Part shown: piece by piece, positions 48,518 to 58,260 of the stretch
Numbering within the stretch: the first letter of the stretch is position 1
Layout of the letters: each line of letters starts with the position of its first letter
NCBI RefSeq assembly: GCF_003148765.1
Contig: NZ_QGGV01000002.1
Span: forward strand, 62,001-126,000
DNA: 64,000 nucleotides
Origin: Silicimonas algicola
GTDB lineage: Bacteria > Pseudomonadota > Alphaproteobacteria > Rhodobacterales > Rhodobacteraceae
Direction of reading: 5' to 3'
Notes under the pieces: generated by a model
Told to the model about the DNA's origin: nothing
Databases searched by the model: none
What the model saw: only the letters and a program-made list of their open reading frames with translations
Program-made: the position numbers and the translations under genes

Positions 48518-48775
48518 TCAGCGCGCGTGCTGGCAGGTGACCGAGGTTCTGAAGTATTTGCAGTCGTACATCCGGCCCGAGACCTTGGCCTTGTAAGATG
48601 TCCCCAACATGCTCTGCCGCAGCGATCCGACCTGCACGTTTCGTGGCGCGGTCGAGAAGTAAGTCGCCGTCGACCGCTTGAGGCCAGCAGCGCTGACGTC
48701 AGAATTGACCTTCTCGGTCGCCGTCGCGCAGGCGGCTAGGCTTGTCAGCGCCAGTATCGCAAGGAATTTCCGCAT
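48518..48775 (-). CDS. Small lipoprotein, unknown function
   Basis: 85 residues: lipoprotein signal with lipobox LAAC (Cys about 16), then a short mature part with two cysteines near the end (YDCKYFRTSVTCQ), which could form a disulfide. ATG 48775 is the family-like start. No relatives recognised. Confidence 0.72.
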   Translation of the reverse strand: MRKFLAILALTSLAACATATEKVNSDVSAAGLKRSTATYFSTAPRNVQVGSLRQSMLGTSYKAKVSGRMYDCKYFRTSVTCQHAR

Positions 48776-48867
48776 CGTCGCACCCTCTGGGTTGCCATGA
48801 ACGATGCGGACAAGATCAGGCGATTGCGCCGCGAGGGGGGAAGGTCTGAGGCGAAACTTGGGCGGGT

Positions 48868-49875
48868 TCAGCCGCCTGTGTGGCTCATGTGGCGCGAGAC
48901 CTGGCCGTCGGGCTTCTGGCGCGAATAGTCGAAGTCGTGGCCCTTGGGCTTGCGCCCGATGGCGGCGCGGATCGCGTCTTCGAGGGGCGCATCGGACTCG
49001 GAGGCGCGCAGCGGCGTGCGCAGGTCGGCCATGTCCTCCTGCCCGAGGCACATGTAAAGCTCGCCGGTGCAGGTCAGCCGAACCCGGTTGCAGGACTCGC
49101 AGAAGTTATGGGTCAGGGGCGTGATGAAGCCGACCTGCTGTCCCGTCTCCTCGAGGCGGACATAGCGGGCCGGGCCACCCGTGCGGTGCGCGAGGTCGGT
49201 GAGCGTATAGCGTTCGGCCAGGGCACTTCGCACGTCCTTCAGCGACCAGTACTGCCCCACGCGGTCCTCGCCGCCAAGGTCGCCCATGGGCATCACCTCG
49301 ATCCAGGTCAGGTCCATGTCGCGCGAGGCGCACCATTCGGCCAGCGTGAACAGCTCGTCCTCGTTGAAGCCCTTGAGTGCGACGGCGTTGATCTTGACCC
49401 GAAGGCCGGCGGCTTGCGCGGCATCGATGCCCTTCAGCACCTGCGGCAGGCGGCCCCAGCGGGTGACGCGGGCGAACTTGTCCTCGTCCAGCGTGTCGAG
49501 AGAGACGTTGATGCGGCGGACGCCAGCGTCGAAGAGGTCGGTGGCGAAGCGAGAGAGCTGGCTGCCATTCGTCGTCAGCGTCAGCTCCTTCAGCGCGCCA
49601 GACTCGAGGTGCCGCGTCATCGAGCGGAAGAAGGTCATGATGTCGCGCCGCACCAGAGGCTCGCCGCCCGTGATCCGCAGCTTCTCGACGCCCAGGTGCA
49701 CGAAGGTCGAACACATGCGGTCCAGTTCCTCGAGCGTCAGAAGCTCTTTCTTCGGAAGGAACGTCATGTTCTCGGCCATGCAATAGACGCAGCGGAAATC
49801 GCAGCGGTCCGTCACCGAGACGCGCAGATAGCTGATCGCGCGCTGGAACGGGTCTATGAGCTGAGGCGTGGCCAT
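48868..49875 (-). CDS. moaA: GTP 3',8-cyclase MoaA (molybdenum cofactor biosynthesis)
   Basis: 335 residues with a radical-SAM cluster site CDFRCVYC near residue 25, SAM motif [10 protein letters not shown], and the second [4Fe-4S] site [20 protein letters not shown] near 252; the C-terminus ends in the two glycines that enter the active site of MoaA. It makes 8-cyclodehydro-GTP from GTP with MoaC. The xanthine-dehydrogenase-type enzyme at 7.8-10.4 kb would need its product. ATG 49875 has AAGGAC upstream. Confidence 0.97.
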   Translation of the reverse strand: MATPQLIDPFQRAISYLRVSVTDRCDFRCVYCMAENMTFLPKKELLTLEELDRMCSTFVHLGVEKLRITGGEPLVRRDIMTFFRSMTRHLESGALKELTLTTNGSQLSRFATDLFDAGVRRINVSLDTLDEDKFARVTRWGRLPQVLKGIDAAQAAGLRVKINAVALKGFNEDELFTLAEWCASRDMDLTWIEVMPMGDLGGEDRVGQYWSLKDVRSALAERYTLTDLAHRTGGPARYVRLEETGQQVGFITPLTHNFCESCNRVRLTCTGELYMCLGQEDMADLRTPLRASESDAPLEDAIRAAIGRKPKGHDFDYSRQKPDGQVSRHMSHTGG

Positions 49876-49958
49876 GTCCTTAGGGTAAGAGGCCGCGGGG
49901 GGCGCCGCAAGGGCCCGCACCGTTGAAGCGGGGCAGGGGGCGAGCTACCTTCGTCGGT

Positions 49959-50387
49959 ATGAAGTTACCCTATGCCGTCGCGATCCTCGCCGTCCTGCCG
50001 TCCTGCGCGACCTTGCAGGGCATGACCTCACCCCGAGAGGCCGCTCCGGTGTCCGTCGTCGCACCTGCGCCGCCGCCGCCCCGGACGGCGCGCACGGTCG
50101 AGCAGTTCGACACCACGACCGCCGAGCAGAAGGCCAGGGCCGCCAGCGTTTCCGGGGGCACGTCGCTTGGAACCACGGTCGCCTCGCTGGGGGATCCGGC
50201 GGCGCCGGGGTTCTGGATCGAGACGCCTCTCGTGACGGAAGCCGGCCGGGGCCGCGTCGTCTACCAGGGCAAGAGCGTCGAGGTGGACCTGCGGCCCGGA
50301 CCGTCGAGCCGGGTGTCGCTGGGCGCGCTCCGCGTTCTCGGTGCGCCCCTCACCGATCTGGCGGAAGTCGAGGTCTTCGTTCTCTGA
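49959..50387 (+). CDS. Predicted small lipoprotein, unknown function
   Basis: 142 residues beginning MKLPYAVAILAVLPSCATL, a lipobox-like LPSC (Cys about 16), then a proline-rich APAPPPPRTARTVEQFD linker and a small C-terminal domain (GFWIETPLVT ... VDLRPGPSSRVSLGALRVLGAPL). It is divergent from moaA. Function unknown. Confidence 0.75.
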   Translation: MKLPYAVAILAVLPSCATLQGMTSPREAAPVSVVAPAPPPPRTARTVEQFDTTTAEQKARAASVSGGTSLGTTVASLGDPAAPGFWIETPLVTEAGRGRVVYQGKSVEVDLRPGPSSRVSLGALRVLGAPLTDLAEVEVFVL

Positions 50388-50393
50388 CCGCCC

Positions 50394-50837
50394 TCAGTCC
50401 GCGAACTTGAGCCGCCTGAGCCAGGCCTCGGCGAGGCCGAGCTTTCGGCGGGCGATGCAGTCGGCTGTGCCGAACTCCTCATCCGCCGGGACCGAGAGGC
50501 AGGTGTCGTGAACCTCGGCCAGCGCGGCCGCCTCGGCCTCGAGAAGCTCGGCCCTGTCCCATCCCGGTTCGCGCTCGTCGCGTAGCCTGAGGTATTCGTC
50601 GCCCAGTTCCAGCGAAACGAAGTCCCAGGCGATGCCCTCGGCCGTCAGGCAAATGGCCTTCGGCAAGGTGTCGTCGATCTCGCAGGCCGCGGCGGCCGGC
50701 TTTCCGGCGCAGTCCGACAGGACCGCGACACCCTGCGCCCGCGCCGCGGCGGCACATTCGCGGGCGACGTCTCGCGCGATCCCGTCCTGGGCCATCGCCG
50801 GCGCGGCAAGGGTCAGGGCGGCGACAAGCGTCTTCAC
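50394..50837 (-). CDS. Secreted protein coupled to isovaleryl-CoA dehydrogenase
   Basis: 147 residues with a short signal peptide ([15 protein letters not shown]) and six cysteines (C28, C43, C52, C63, C112 and C126 approximately), a pattern hinting at disulfides. GTG 50837 overlaps the ivd stop (GTGA), so translation is coupled to ivd although the product is extracytoplasmic. It is not clearly LprI-like. No family recognised. Confidence 0.7.
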   Translation of the reverse strand: MKTLVAALTLAAPAMAQDGIARDVARECAAAARAQGVAVLSDCAGKPAAAACEIDDTLPKAICLTAEGIAWDFVSLELGDEYLRLRDEREPGWDRAELLEAEAAALAEVHDTCLSVPADEEFGTADCIARRKLGLAEAWLRRLKFAD

Positions 50838-51994
50838 ATCGACCCCACCATCTCACGCCCGATCAGCATCCGACGTATTTCGCTCGTGCCTGCCCCTATC
50901 TCCATCAGCTTGGCATCGCGGAACAGCCGCGCCACGGGTGCATCCGCCATGAACCCAGCGCCCCCCATGGCCTGCACCGCCTGGTGCGCCTGCGTCATCG
51001 CGACCTCGGAGGCGTAGAGGCAGCAGGCGGCGGCGTCCTGGCGCGTCACGTCGCCCCGGTCGCAGGCCTTTGCGACCTCGTAGACATAGGCCCGCGCGGT
51101 GTTGAGCGCGGTGTACATGTCCGCGATCTTGCCCTGCATTAACTGGAACGACCCGATAGGTTTCCCGAACTGCTTCCTTTCGGCCATGTAGGGCATGATC
51201 TCGTCGAGGCAGGCGGCGATGATGCCGGGTCCGATGGCGGCGAGGACGACGCGCTCGTAGTCGAGCCCGGACATCAGGACGGCGACGCCGCGGCCCTCCT
51301 GCCCGAGGACGTTGTCGAAGGGCACCTCGACGTCCTCGAAAACCAGTTCGGCGGTGTTCGAGCCGCGCATTCCCAGCTTGTCGAAGTGGGGCGAGGTGCT
51401 GAAGCCCTTCATGGATTTCTCGACCAGGAAGGCGGTGATGCCTTTCGATCCGGCCTCAGGGTCGGTCTTCGCGTAGACGACAAGCGTGTCGGCGTCGGGC
51501 CCGTTGGTGATCCAGTACTTGGTGCCGTTCAGCCGGAAGTGGTCGTTCCGCTTCTCGGCGCGAAGACGCATCGAGACGACGTCAGATCCCGCCCCCGCCT
51601 CGGACATGGCCAGCGCGCCGACATGACGGCCCGAGACGAGGCCGGGCAGGTACTTTGCCTTCTGCGCGTCGGTGCCGTTCAGCCGGATCTGGTTCACGCA
51701 GAGGTTCGAGTGCGCGCCATAGGACAGCGACACCGACGCCGAGGCCCGTGCGATCTCCTCGACTGCGACGGCGTGGGCGAGATAGCCCATGCCCGCGCCG
51801 CCGTAGTCTTCCTCGACTGTGATGCCCAGAAGGCCGAGGTCGCCCATCTCGGGCCAGAGTTCGGAGGGAAAGGCGTTTGTGCGGTCGATCTCGGTCGCCA
51901 TCGGGCGGATGCGGTCCTGCGCCCACCTGTGAACCGTCTCGCGCAGCGCGCCGACGTCCTCGCCCAGATCGAAGCGCATCGAGGCCGTGAACAT
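50834..51994 (-). CDS. ivd: Isovaleryl-CoA dehydrogenase
   Basis: A 386-residue acyl-CoA dehydrogenase of the isovaleryl type: [52 protein letters not shown], and the catalytic Glu within [11 protein letters not shown]; at the usual Y-E-G-T place it reads GAGTSEIRR, as in other IVDs. It oxidises isovaleryl-CoA in leucine catabolism and passes electrons to ETF. ATG 51994 is chosen with GGGAAAG upstream. No other leucine-pathway gene follows directly; a small secreted protein does. Confidence 0.95.
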   Translation of the reverse strand: MFTASMRFDLGEDVGALRETVHRWAQDRIRPMATEIDRTNAFPSELWPEMGDLGLLGITVEEDYGGAGMGYLAHAVAVEEIARASASVSLSYGAHSNLCVNQIRLNGTDAQKAKYLPGLVSGRHVGALAMSEAGAGSDVVSMRLRAEKRNDHFRLNGTKYWITNGPDADTLVVYAKTDPEAGSKGITAFLVEKSMKGFSTSPHFDKLGMRGSNTAELVFEDVEVPFDNVLGQEGRGVAVLMSGLDYERVVLAAIGPGIIAACLDEIMPYMAERKQFGKPIGSFQLMQGKIADMYTALNTARAYVYEVAKACDRGDVTRQDAAACCLYASEVAMTQAHQAVQAMGGAGFMADAPVARLFRDAKLMEIGAGTSEIRRMLIGREMVGSM

Positions 51995-52121
51995 CCTTCT
52001 TTCCCTCGCGGCGATTGCGATGTCCACCAGACCTCTCGTACCGCGCGACGTCAAGGGAGGCAGGGGAACTCCGGACGGGTTCGACGGTTGGTCCGCCAAC
52101 ACCACCCGAAAGGAATTTCAC

Positions 52122-52604
52122 ATGACCCATACGCTGACCGCCGACGATTTCTGGAAACGCCTCGACGACGTGCAGTCCGGCATGCTTTCCGTCGATGGAG
52201 CGCGTCCCGTCCCGATGTCGCAGTACGCCGACCGTGACCTGAACGTCCTGTGGTTCATCACCGCCAAGGGCACCGATATCGTGGAAAGCCTCGCGTCGGG
52301 ACCGAAGGAGGCACGCTATCTCGTCGCCGAGGGCGCCGCGAACCTCTATGCCACCGTCGACGGCAAGGCGTCGCTGTCGAATGACAAGGCGAAGCTAGAC
52401 GAATTGTGGAACGTCGTTGCCGACTCCTGGTTCGAGGGCGGAGAGCGGGATCCAGACGTCCAGCTTGTGCGCGTCGACCTGACCGAGGCCGAAGTCTGGG
52501 CCACGACCGGCAGGCTCGGCTTCCTCTACGAGTTGGCAAAGTCTCAGGTCAGCGAGGCAAAGCCCGACATGGGCGCGCACGGCACCCTGCGGTTCGCCGC
52601 CTGA
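52122..52604 (+). CDS. Pyridoxamine-phosphate-oxidase-like general stress protein
   Basis: 160 residues with the split-barrel flavin-binding fold: LDDVQSGMLSVDGARPVPMSQY at the N-terminus and LWFITAKGTDIVESL. Relatives (general stress protein 26 type) bind FMN or F420-like cofactors. AAAGGAA lies 7 nt upstream of ATG 52122. Role unknown. Confidence 0.88.
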   Translation: MTHTLTADDFWKRLDDVQSGMLSVDGARPVPMSQYADRDLNVLWFITAKGTDIVESLASGPKEARYLVAEGAANLYATVDGKASLSNDKAKLDELWNVVADSWFEGGERDPDVQLVRVDLTEAEVWATTGRLGFLYELAKSQVSEAKPDMGAHGTLRFAA

Positions 52605-52642
52605 CGTGACACCCCGGTGTGGCCGCGCCGAACGCGCGACCG

Positions 52643-53323
52643 TCAGGCCGGCGCCTGACCGAGAAGGCGCCGGACCAGATCCTCAAGTTCGGTATAGTCC
52701 GCCATCAGCGCATCGGGCGAAAGGCGGGCCACACCTCTGCCTTCGGGGCCGAAAGTGACAAGTATCACCGGACACCCCGCGGCTCGCGCGGTTCTCAGAT
52801 CGGTCTCGGTGTCTCCGACAAGAACGGCGCGGGCCGGATTTCCCCCGGCCCGGCGTACTGCTTCGAAGAAGGTTTCCGGATCAGGCTTGCGCACCGCAAG
52901 CGTGTCCGCCCCCACAAGCGACCCGAACGCCCCCCTTACCCCCAGCTTCTGCAAAAGCGTCTCCGCCAGTCCTTCGGGCTTGTTCGTGCAGATGCCGACG
53001 GCATGGTTTGTCTCCGAGAGTGCCGCGACCGCCTGCATCGCGCCCGGATACAGGGTCGTCTCGCGGTCGATATTCTCGCCGTAGTAGGCCAGCAGGTCCG
53101 GATACGCCCGGTCGACATCGGCCTCTCCGTGGCCCGCGCCGATGCGCGAGAAACCGAGCCGCAGCATCGCGCGCCCGCCATGAAACGCCGTCAGCTTGTC
53201 CGCGACCGGATCGAGGACGCTCTCGTGCCCGAGGACGCGGAAACATTCGTTCGCCGCGGCGATGAGGTCCGCTCCCGTGTCGGCGAGCGTGCCGTCGAGG
53301 TCGAAGATCACCGTGTCCTTCAC
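52643..53323 (-). CDS. gph: Phosphoglycolate phosphatase-like HAD hydrolase
   Basis: 226 residues of the HAD superfamily: VIFDLDGTLADTGAD (motif I), ICTNKPEGLAETLL (motif II region), and VRKPDPETF / LVGDTETDLRTA (motif III-IV). Best matches are phosphoglycolate phosphatases. Start is GTG 53323 (GGGAGGA 5 nt upstream), giving MKDTVIFDLDGT; the frame stays open further up without family similarity. It is divergent from glmU. Confidence 0.88.
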   Translation of the reverse strand: MKDTVIFDLDGTLADTGADLIAAANECFRVLGHESVLDPVADKLTAFHGGRAMLRLGFSRIGAGHGEADVDRAYPDLLAYYGENIDRETTLYPGAMQAVAALSETNHAVGICTNKPEGLAETLLQKLGVRGAFGSLVGADTLAVRKPDPETFFEAVRRAGGNPARAVLVGDTETDLRTARAAGCPVILVTFGPEGRGVARLSPDALMADYTELEDLVRRLLGQAPA

Positions 53324-53444
53324 CGCCGTCCTCCCGGTCGATGCCGGGACACCTGTAATGTCCGGCAACAGTATTTGATGCAGGGCATGCTTTGCGCCCC
53401 TTCGTTTCGCGGGTAGAAGGTCGCGGACGAAAAGGAAAGTGCGC

Positions 53445-54797
53445 ATGTCGACCCATCTCATCCTCCTGGCCGCGGGCGAAGGCAGCCGGATGCTGTCCGA
53501 CCGCCCGAAGGTGCTGCATGAGATCGGGGGCGCACCGCTCTTCGCCCATGCGCTGGCGTCCGCCTCGGGGCTGGAAGGGTTTCGCGTCATCGTCGTGGGC
53601 CACGGCGGCGACGCGGTGCGCAAGGCGGCTGAGGCGATGGAGGAGGACATCGTCGTCGTCGAACAGACCGAAAGGCTTGGGACGGCGCACGCCGTCACGG
53701 TCGCGGCCGGCGCGCTGGCGGACGCAGGCGGCGACACGCTTCTTCTCTATGGCGACACACCCTTCATCAGGCCGGGCACCATCGAGGCGATGCAGGCGGC
53801 GCGGGGACGCGGCGCGGATGTCGTCTTCCTGGGGTTCGAGGCGGCCGATCCGGCGCGCTATGGCCGCATGGTGATGCAGGGCGACATCCTTCTGAAGATC
53901 GTCGAATTCAAGGACGCGAGCGAGGCCGAGAGGGCGATCACGCTCTGCAACTCGGGCGTCGTCCTCGCCTCGACCGACACGCTTCTGCGCCTTGCCGGTT
54001 CGGTCGGAAACGACAATGCGGCGGGCGAGTACTATCTCACCGACATCGCCGAACTCGCGCGCGCCGAGGGGCTGCGCGTCGAGGCCGTGACCTGCGACGA
54101 GGACGAGACGCTGGGCATCAACACCCGCGCCGACCTCGCGGCCGCCGAGGCGGTGTTCCAGGCGGCGAAGCGCGCCGAGATGCTCGAGATGGGCGTGACC
54201 CTCGTCGCGCCAGACACGGTGCATTTCGCCCATGACACCCACATCGGCCGCGACGCTCTGGTCGAGCCCTTCGTCGTCTTCGGGCCCGGCGTCACGGTCG
54301 AGACGGGCGCCACGATCCGCGCCTTCTCGCATCTCGAAGGCTGCCACGTCTCGGGCGGGGCCATCGTCGGTCCCTATGCGCGACTTCGACCGGGGGCGGA
54401 GATCGCGAACAACGCCCACATCGGCAACTTCGTCGAGATCAAGAACTCCGAGGTCGGCGAGGGCGCGAAGGTGAACCACCTGAGCTACATCGGGGATGCG
54501 GGCATCGGCGCGCGCACGAATATCGGCGCGGGAACGATCACATGCAACTATGACGGCGTCTTCAAGCACCGGACCGAGGTGGGCGAGGGCGTCTTCATCG
54601 GGTCGAACACCATGCTGGTCGCGCCCGTCACGGTCGGCGACCACGCCATGACGGCCACCGGCTCGGTCGTCACGATGAACGTGCCTGCGGGCGATCTGGC
54701 TGTGGCGCGGTCGCGTCAGGTCAACAAGGCGGGCTTCGCGCGCCGCTTCTTCGACAAGCTTCGTGCCGCGAAGGCGGCGCAGCAGCAGAAAGGCTGA
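53445..54797 (+). CDS. glmU: Bifunctional N-acetylglucosamine-1-phosphate uridyltransferase / glucosamine-1-phosphate acetyltransferase
   Basis: 450 residues: N-terminal nucleotidyltransferase with LAAGEGSRM-SDRPKVLHEI, and a C-terminal left-handed beta-helix starting near 240 (GATIRAFSHLEGC, ARLRPGAEIANNAHIGNFVEIKNSE, GAGTITCNYDG). It makes UDP-GlcNAc for cell wall and lipopolysaccharide. AAGGAAA lies 8 nt before ATG 53445. glmS follows after 3 nt. Confidence 0.97.
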   Translation: MSTHLILLAAGEGSRMLSDRPKVLHEIGGAPLFAHALASASGLEGFRVIVVGHGGDAVRKAAEAMEEDIVVVEQTERLGTAHAVTVAAGALADAGGDTLLLYGDTPFIRPGTIEAMQAARGRGADVVFLGFEAADPARYGRMVMQGDILLKIVEFKDASEAERAITLCNSGVVLASTDTLLRLAGSVGNDNAAGEYYLTDIAELARAEGLRVEAVTCDEDETLGINTRADLAAAEAVFQAAKRAEMLEMGVTLVAPDTVHFAHDTHIGRDALVEPFVVFGPGVTVETGATIRAFSHLEGCHVSGGAIVGPYARLRPGAEIANNAHIGNFVEIKNSEVGEGAKVNHLSYIGDAGIGARTNIGAGTITCNYDGVFKHRTEVGEGVFIGSNTMLVAPVTVGDHAMTATGSVVTMNVPAGDLAVARSRQVNKAGFARRFFDKLRAAKAAQQQKG

Positions 54798-54800
54798 ACC

Positions 54801-56615
54801 ATGTGCGGTATTGTCGGAATCCTCGGTGACCACGAAGCGGCGCCGACGCTGGTCGAGGCGCTGAAACGGCTGGAGTATCGCGGCTACGACAGCGCGGGCA
54901 TCGCGACGGTGAATTGCGGACAGCTCGACCGGCGACGGGCGGTCGGCAAGCTCGCGAACCTCTCGGACCTCCTGGTCCGCGAACCTCTTGCCGGGAAGGC
55001 CGGGATCGGGCACACCCGCTGGGCCACGCATGGCGAGCCTTCGGTTCGGAACGCGCACCCGCACCGCTCGGGCGGCGTGGCGGTCGTCCACAACGGGATC
55101 ATCGAGAACTTCCGCCCGTTGCGCGCGGAGCTGACGCAGAAGGGATACGCCTGCGAGTCCGACACGGACACCGAGACCGTCTCGCTTCTCTGCCAGTCGT
55201 TCATCGATCAGGGCCTCTCGCCGCGCGATGCGGCCGAGCAGACCATCGCGCGGCTCGAGGGCGCCTATGCGCTGGCCTTCCTCTTCGACGGAGAGGAGGA
55301 TCTGATCGTCGCAGCGCGCCGCGGCTCTCCTCTGGCGGTTGGGTATGGCGAGGGCGAGATGTTCCTCGGCTCCGACGCCATCGCTCTGGCGCCCCTGACC
55401 GACCGCATCAGCTATCTCGAGGAGGGCGACCGCGCCGTCCTGACCCGCCAGGGCGTCGAGTTCTGGGACGGCTCGGGCAGCAAGGCCAACCGCGAGGTGC
55501 GCACGATCCAGATCGACACGGCGCGGATCGAGAAGGGCGGTCACAAGCACTTCATGGCGAAGGAGATCGCTGAGCAGCCGACGGTCCTCGCCGACGCGCT
55601 GGCGCATTATCTGAACGACGGCGCGATCACGCTGCCGGAGACGACGCCCGACTTCGCCGAGGTCGACCGCATCGTCATGGTCGCCTGCGGCACAGCCTAC
55701 TATGCCTGCGCCACGGCGAAATACTGGTTCGAGCAGCTTGCCGGCATCCCCGTCGAGGTCGACGTGGCGTCGGAGTACCGCTACCGCGATGCGCCGGTCG
55801 GCCCGAAGACGCTGGCGATCTTCGTGTCCCAGTCGGGCGAGACGGCTGATACGCTGGCGGCGCTGCGCCATGTCGCGACGCGGGCGCGGATCGTCTCGGT
55901 GGTGAACGTGCCCGAAAGCTCCATCGCGCGCGAAAGCGACCTCGCGCTGCCGATCTTCGCGGGGGCCGAGATCGGGGTCGCCTCGACCAAGGCTTTCACC
56001 TGCCAGCTGCTTGTCCTTCTCCTTCTCGCGCTCAAGGCGGGGCGCGACCGGGGACGCGTGACGGACGAGGCGATGGCAGGTCACATGGCGTCGCTCTCCT
56101 CGCTGCCGGGCCTGATGGCGCAGGCGCTGGCCGCGTCGGAGCGGATCGAGGAAACCTCGGTCAAGCTCGCCGAGGCGCAGGACATCCTCTTCCTCGGTCG
56201 GGGCTCGATGTTCCCGCTGGCGCTCGAAGGCGCGCTGAAGCTGAAGGAAATCAGCTACATCCATGCCGAAGGCTATGCGTCCGGCGAGTTGAAGCACGGA
56301 CCCATCGCGCTGATCGACCGAAGCGTCCCCGTCATCGTCTTCGCGCCGCGGACCGCGCTTTTCGACAAGACCGTCTCGAACATGCAAGAGGTCATGGCGC
56401 GGGGTGGCAAGGTCGTTCTCGTCACCGACCGCCTTGGCGCGGTCGAAGCGAGCGAGGGGTGCTGGCAGGTGATCGAGATGCCGACGGTGCCGGAGTTGAT
56501 CGCGCCGGTGCTCTACGCCATCCCGGCGCAGTTGCTGGCCTATCACACCGCTGTCGCCAAGGGGACGGACGTGGATCAGCCGAGGAACCTCGCGAAGTCG
56601 GTGACGGTCGAATAG
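54801..56615 (+). CDS. glmS: Glutamine-fructose-6-phosphate aminotransferase (isomerizing)
   Basis: 604 residues: N-terminal glutaminase with Cys2 (MCGIVGILG), then two SIS domains (ACGTAYYACATAKYWFE, LFLGRGSMFPLALEGALKLKEISYIHAEGYASGELKHGPIALI) and the C-terminal QPRNLAKSVTVE. It makes glucosamine-6-phosphate and shares an operon with glmU, 3 nt downstream. No glmS riboswitch is visible, as expected outside Firmicutes. Confidence 0.98.
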   Translation: MCGIVGILGDHEAAPTLVEALKRLEYRGYDSAGIATVNCGQLDRRRAVGKLANLSDLLVREPLAGKAGIGHTRWATHGEPSVRNAHPHRSGGVAVVHNGIIENFRPLRAELTQKGYACESDTDTETVSLLCQSFIDQGLSPRDAAEQTIARLEGAYALAFLFDGEEDLIVAARRGSPLAVGYGEGEMFLGSDAIALAPLTDRISYLEEGDRAVLTRQGVEFWDGSGSKANREVRTIQIDTARIEKGGHKHFMAKEIAEQPTVLADALAHYLNDGAITLPETTPDFAEVDRIVMVACGTAYYACATAKYWFEQLAGIPVEVDVASEYRYRDAPVGPKTLAIFVSQSGETADTLAALRHVATRARIVSVVNVPESSIARESDLALPIFAGAEIGVASTKAFTCQLLVLLLLALKAGRDRGRVTDEAMAGHMASLSSLPGLMAQALAASERIEETSVKLAEAQDILFLGRGSMFPLALEGALKLKEISYIHAEGYASGELKHGPIALIDRSVPVIVFAPRTALFDKTVSNMQEVMARGGKVVLVTDRLGAVEASEGCWQVIEMPTVPELIAPVLYAIPAQLLAYHTAVAKGTDVDQPRNLAKSVTVE

Positions 56616-56617
56616 GG

Positions 56618-56676
56618 CGGGAGCGAGGGGCGCGGCCCCTCGCGCTCCCCGGGATATTTGGGGACCGATGAAGGGG
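56618..56676 (+). repeat. Rhodobacteral intergenic motif (hairpin + CCCCGGGATATTT), copy 2
   Basis: An imperfect stem (GGGAGC-GAGGGGC with GCCCCTCGCGCTCCC) is followed by CCCCGGGATATTTGGGGACC, matching the layout at 39265-39311. Because the motif continues as GATGAAG, it overlaps the annotated start of the next gene. A weaker partial copy (CTATTTGGTCCCCC ... TGAAGGGGG) is at 58228-58257. Confidence 0.6.
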
Positions 56677-58203
56677 GAGGGTGTGCTCGAACCTCTGGGA
56701 TATGACGCGCTCAAGGCCGGATTCCGGTGGGAGTTTCCCGAGCGGCTGAACATGGCCCGGCAGGTGCTGGAGAAGCCGGACGAAGCGCTGGCGATCCGGG
56801 ATCTTGGGGCTGGCCGCGAGGTGACCTTCGGCGACCTGCGCGGCATGACGGGGGCGCTGGCGAAGTCGCTTTCGGCACGCAGTGTCGTGCGGGGCGACCG
56901 GGTGGGCGTCCTTCTGAGCCAGGACCCCTGGTGTGCTGCGGCTCACTTGGCCGCCTGGAGCCTGGGCGCGATATCCGTCCCGCTTTTCAAGCTCTTCCGG
57001 GAGGATGCTCTGGCGTCGCGGCTGGGAGATTCGGGCGCGCGCGTCGTCGTGACGGACCCCGAGGGCGCGGCGATGCTCGTTCCGTTCGATCTCGAGGTCA
57101 TCGTGCCGGCCTCGGAGGCGCTCGCATCCGCGCCCTTGTCCTTCGCCGACACTGGCCCGGAGGATCCGGCGGTCCTCATCTATACCTCGGGCACCACGGG
57201 CAAGCCGAAGGGCGCGCTGCACGGCCACCGCGTCCTGACCGGCCACTTGCCGGGGGTCGAGATGAGCCACGACTATCTCGGACAGCCGGGCGACGTCATA
57301 TGGACGCCGGCGGACTGGGCCTGGATCGGGGGGCTCTTCGACGTGCTGATGCCGGGTCTGGCGCTCGGCGTCCCGGTCGTGGCCGCGCGGATGGAGAAGT
57401 ACACGCCCGAAGCCTGCGCGCGCATCGTGACCGAGGGTGGCGTGCGCAACGTCTTCTTCCCGCCCACCGCGCTCAGGATGCTCAAAGCGTCGGATGCGGC
57501 AATCCCCGGCCTGCGCTCGGTCGCCTCGGGGGGCGAGCCCCTGGGGGCCGAGATGCTGGACTGGGGTCGTCGCGCCTTTGGCCTCACGATCAACGAGTTC
57601 TACGGCCAGACCGAGTGCAACATGGTGGCGAGTTCGTCCTCGGCGATGTTCGCGCCAAGGCCCGGAGCCATCGGCAAGGCAGTGCCGGGCTTCGAAGTCG
57701 CGGTGATCGACGGCGAGGGGCGCGAGACGGTGGGCGAGGGCGACATCGCGGTGCGCAAGGGCGCGGGCTCGATGATGCTGGGGTACTGGAACAACCCGCA
57801 GGCCACTGCCGACAAGTTTCGCGGCGACTGGCTGGTGACGGGTGACCGGGGCGTGATCGAGGACGGGTTCATCCGCTTTGTGGGGCGGGAAGACGACGTC
57901 ATCACCAGCGCCGGCTACCGCATCGGGCCGGCCGAGATCGAGGACTGCCTGATGACCCATCCCGCCGTGGCGACGGTTGGCGTCGTCGGCAAGCCCGACC
58001 CTCTGCGGACCGAGGTCGTCAAGGCCTACGTCGTCCTCAAGCCGGGGGCGGAGGTCGCGGCCCCCGAGTTGCAGGCCTGGGTGCGGGATCGGCTTTCAGC
58101 GCATCTCTATCCGCGAGAGGTGGCGTTTCTCGACGCGCTGCCGATGACGGTGACGGGCAAGGTGATCCGCAGGGAGCTGAAGGCGCGCGCCTCGTCCGAA
58201 TGA
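56668..58203 (+). CDS. AMP-forming acyl-CoA synthetase
   Basis: About 511 residues of the ANL family: YTSGTTGKPKG (~172), the A5-like INEFYGQTECNM near 315, TGDRGVIEDGFIRFVGREDDVITSAGYRI (~395-420) and a C-terminal Lys in TVTGKVIRREL. It activates an acetate-like or medium-chain acid. The ATG at 56668 sits inside the repeat motif and the frame passes a GTG at 56683 that begins LEPLGYDALK as in relatives, so the true start may be 56683. Substrate unknown. Confidence 0.88.
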   Translation: MKGEGVLEPLGYDALKAGFRWEFPERLNMARQVLEKPDEALAIRDLGAGREVTFGDLRGMTGALAKSLSARSVVRGDRVGVLLSQDPWCAAAHLAAWSLGAISVPLFKLFREDALASRLGDSGARVVVTDPEGAAMLVPFDLEVIVPASEALASAPLSFADTGPEDPAVLIYTSGTTGKPKGALHGHRVLTGHLPGVEMSHDYLGQPGDVIWTPADWAWIGGLFDVLMPGLALGVPVVAARMEKYTPEACARIVTEGGVRNVFFPPTALRMLKASDAAIPGLRSVASGGEPLGAEMLDWGRRAFGLTINEFYGQTECNMVASSSSAMFAPRPGAIGKAVPGFEVAVIDGEGRETVGEGDIAVRKGAGSMMLGYWNNPQATADKFRGDWLVTGDRGVIEDGFIRFVGREDDVITSAGYRIGPAEIEDCLMTHPAVATVGVVGKPDPLRTEVVKAYVVLKPGAEVAAPELQAWVRDRLSAHLYPREVAFLDALPMTVTGKVIRRELKARASSE

Positions 58204-58260
58204 GTGGCCGGCCGCCGGTCGAGGGCTATTTGGTCCCCCTTGCCAACTGAAGGGGGTCCC

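Noticed and set aside
54801-54801. glmS ribozyme/riboswitch upstream of glmS
   Set aside because: Only 3 nt separate glmU and glmS, leaving no room for one.
52881-56846. Very long minus-strand open frame (about 1,300 codons)
   Set aside because: It is antisense to gph upstream sequence, glmU and glmS, Arg/Asp-rich and without any family pattern; an artefact of high GC.
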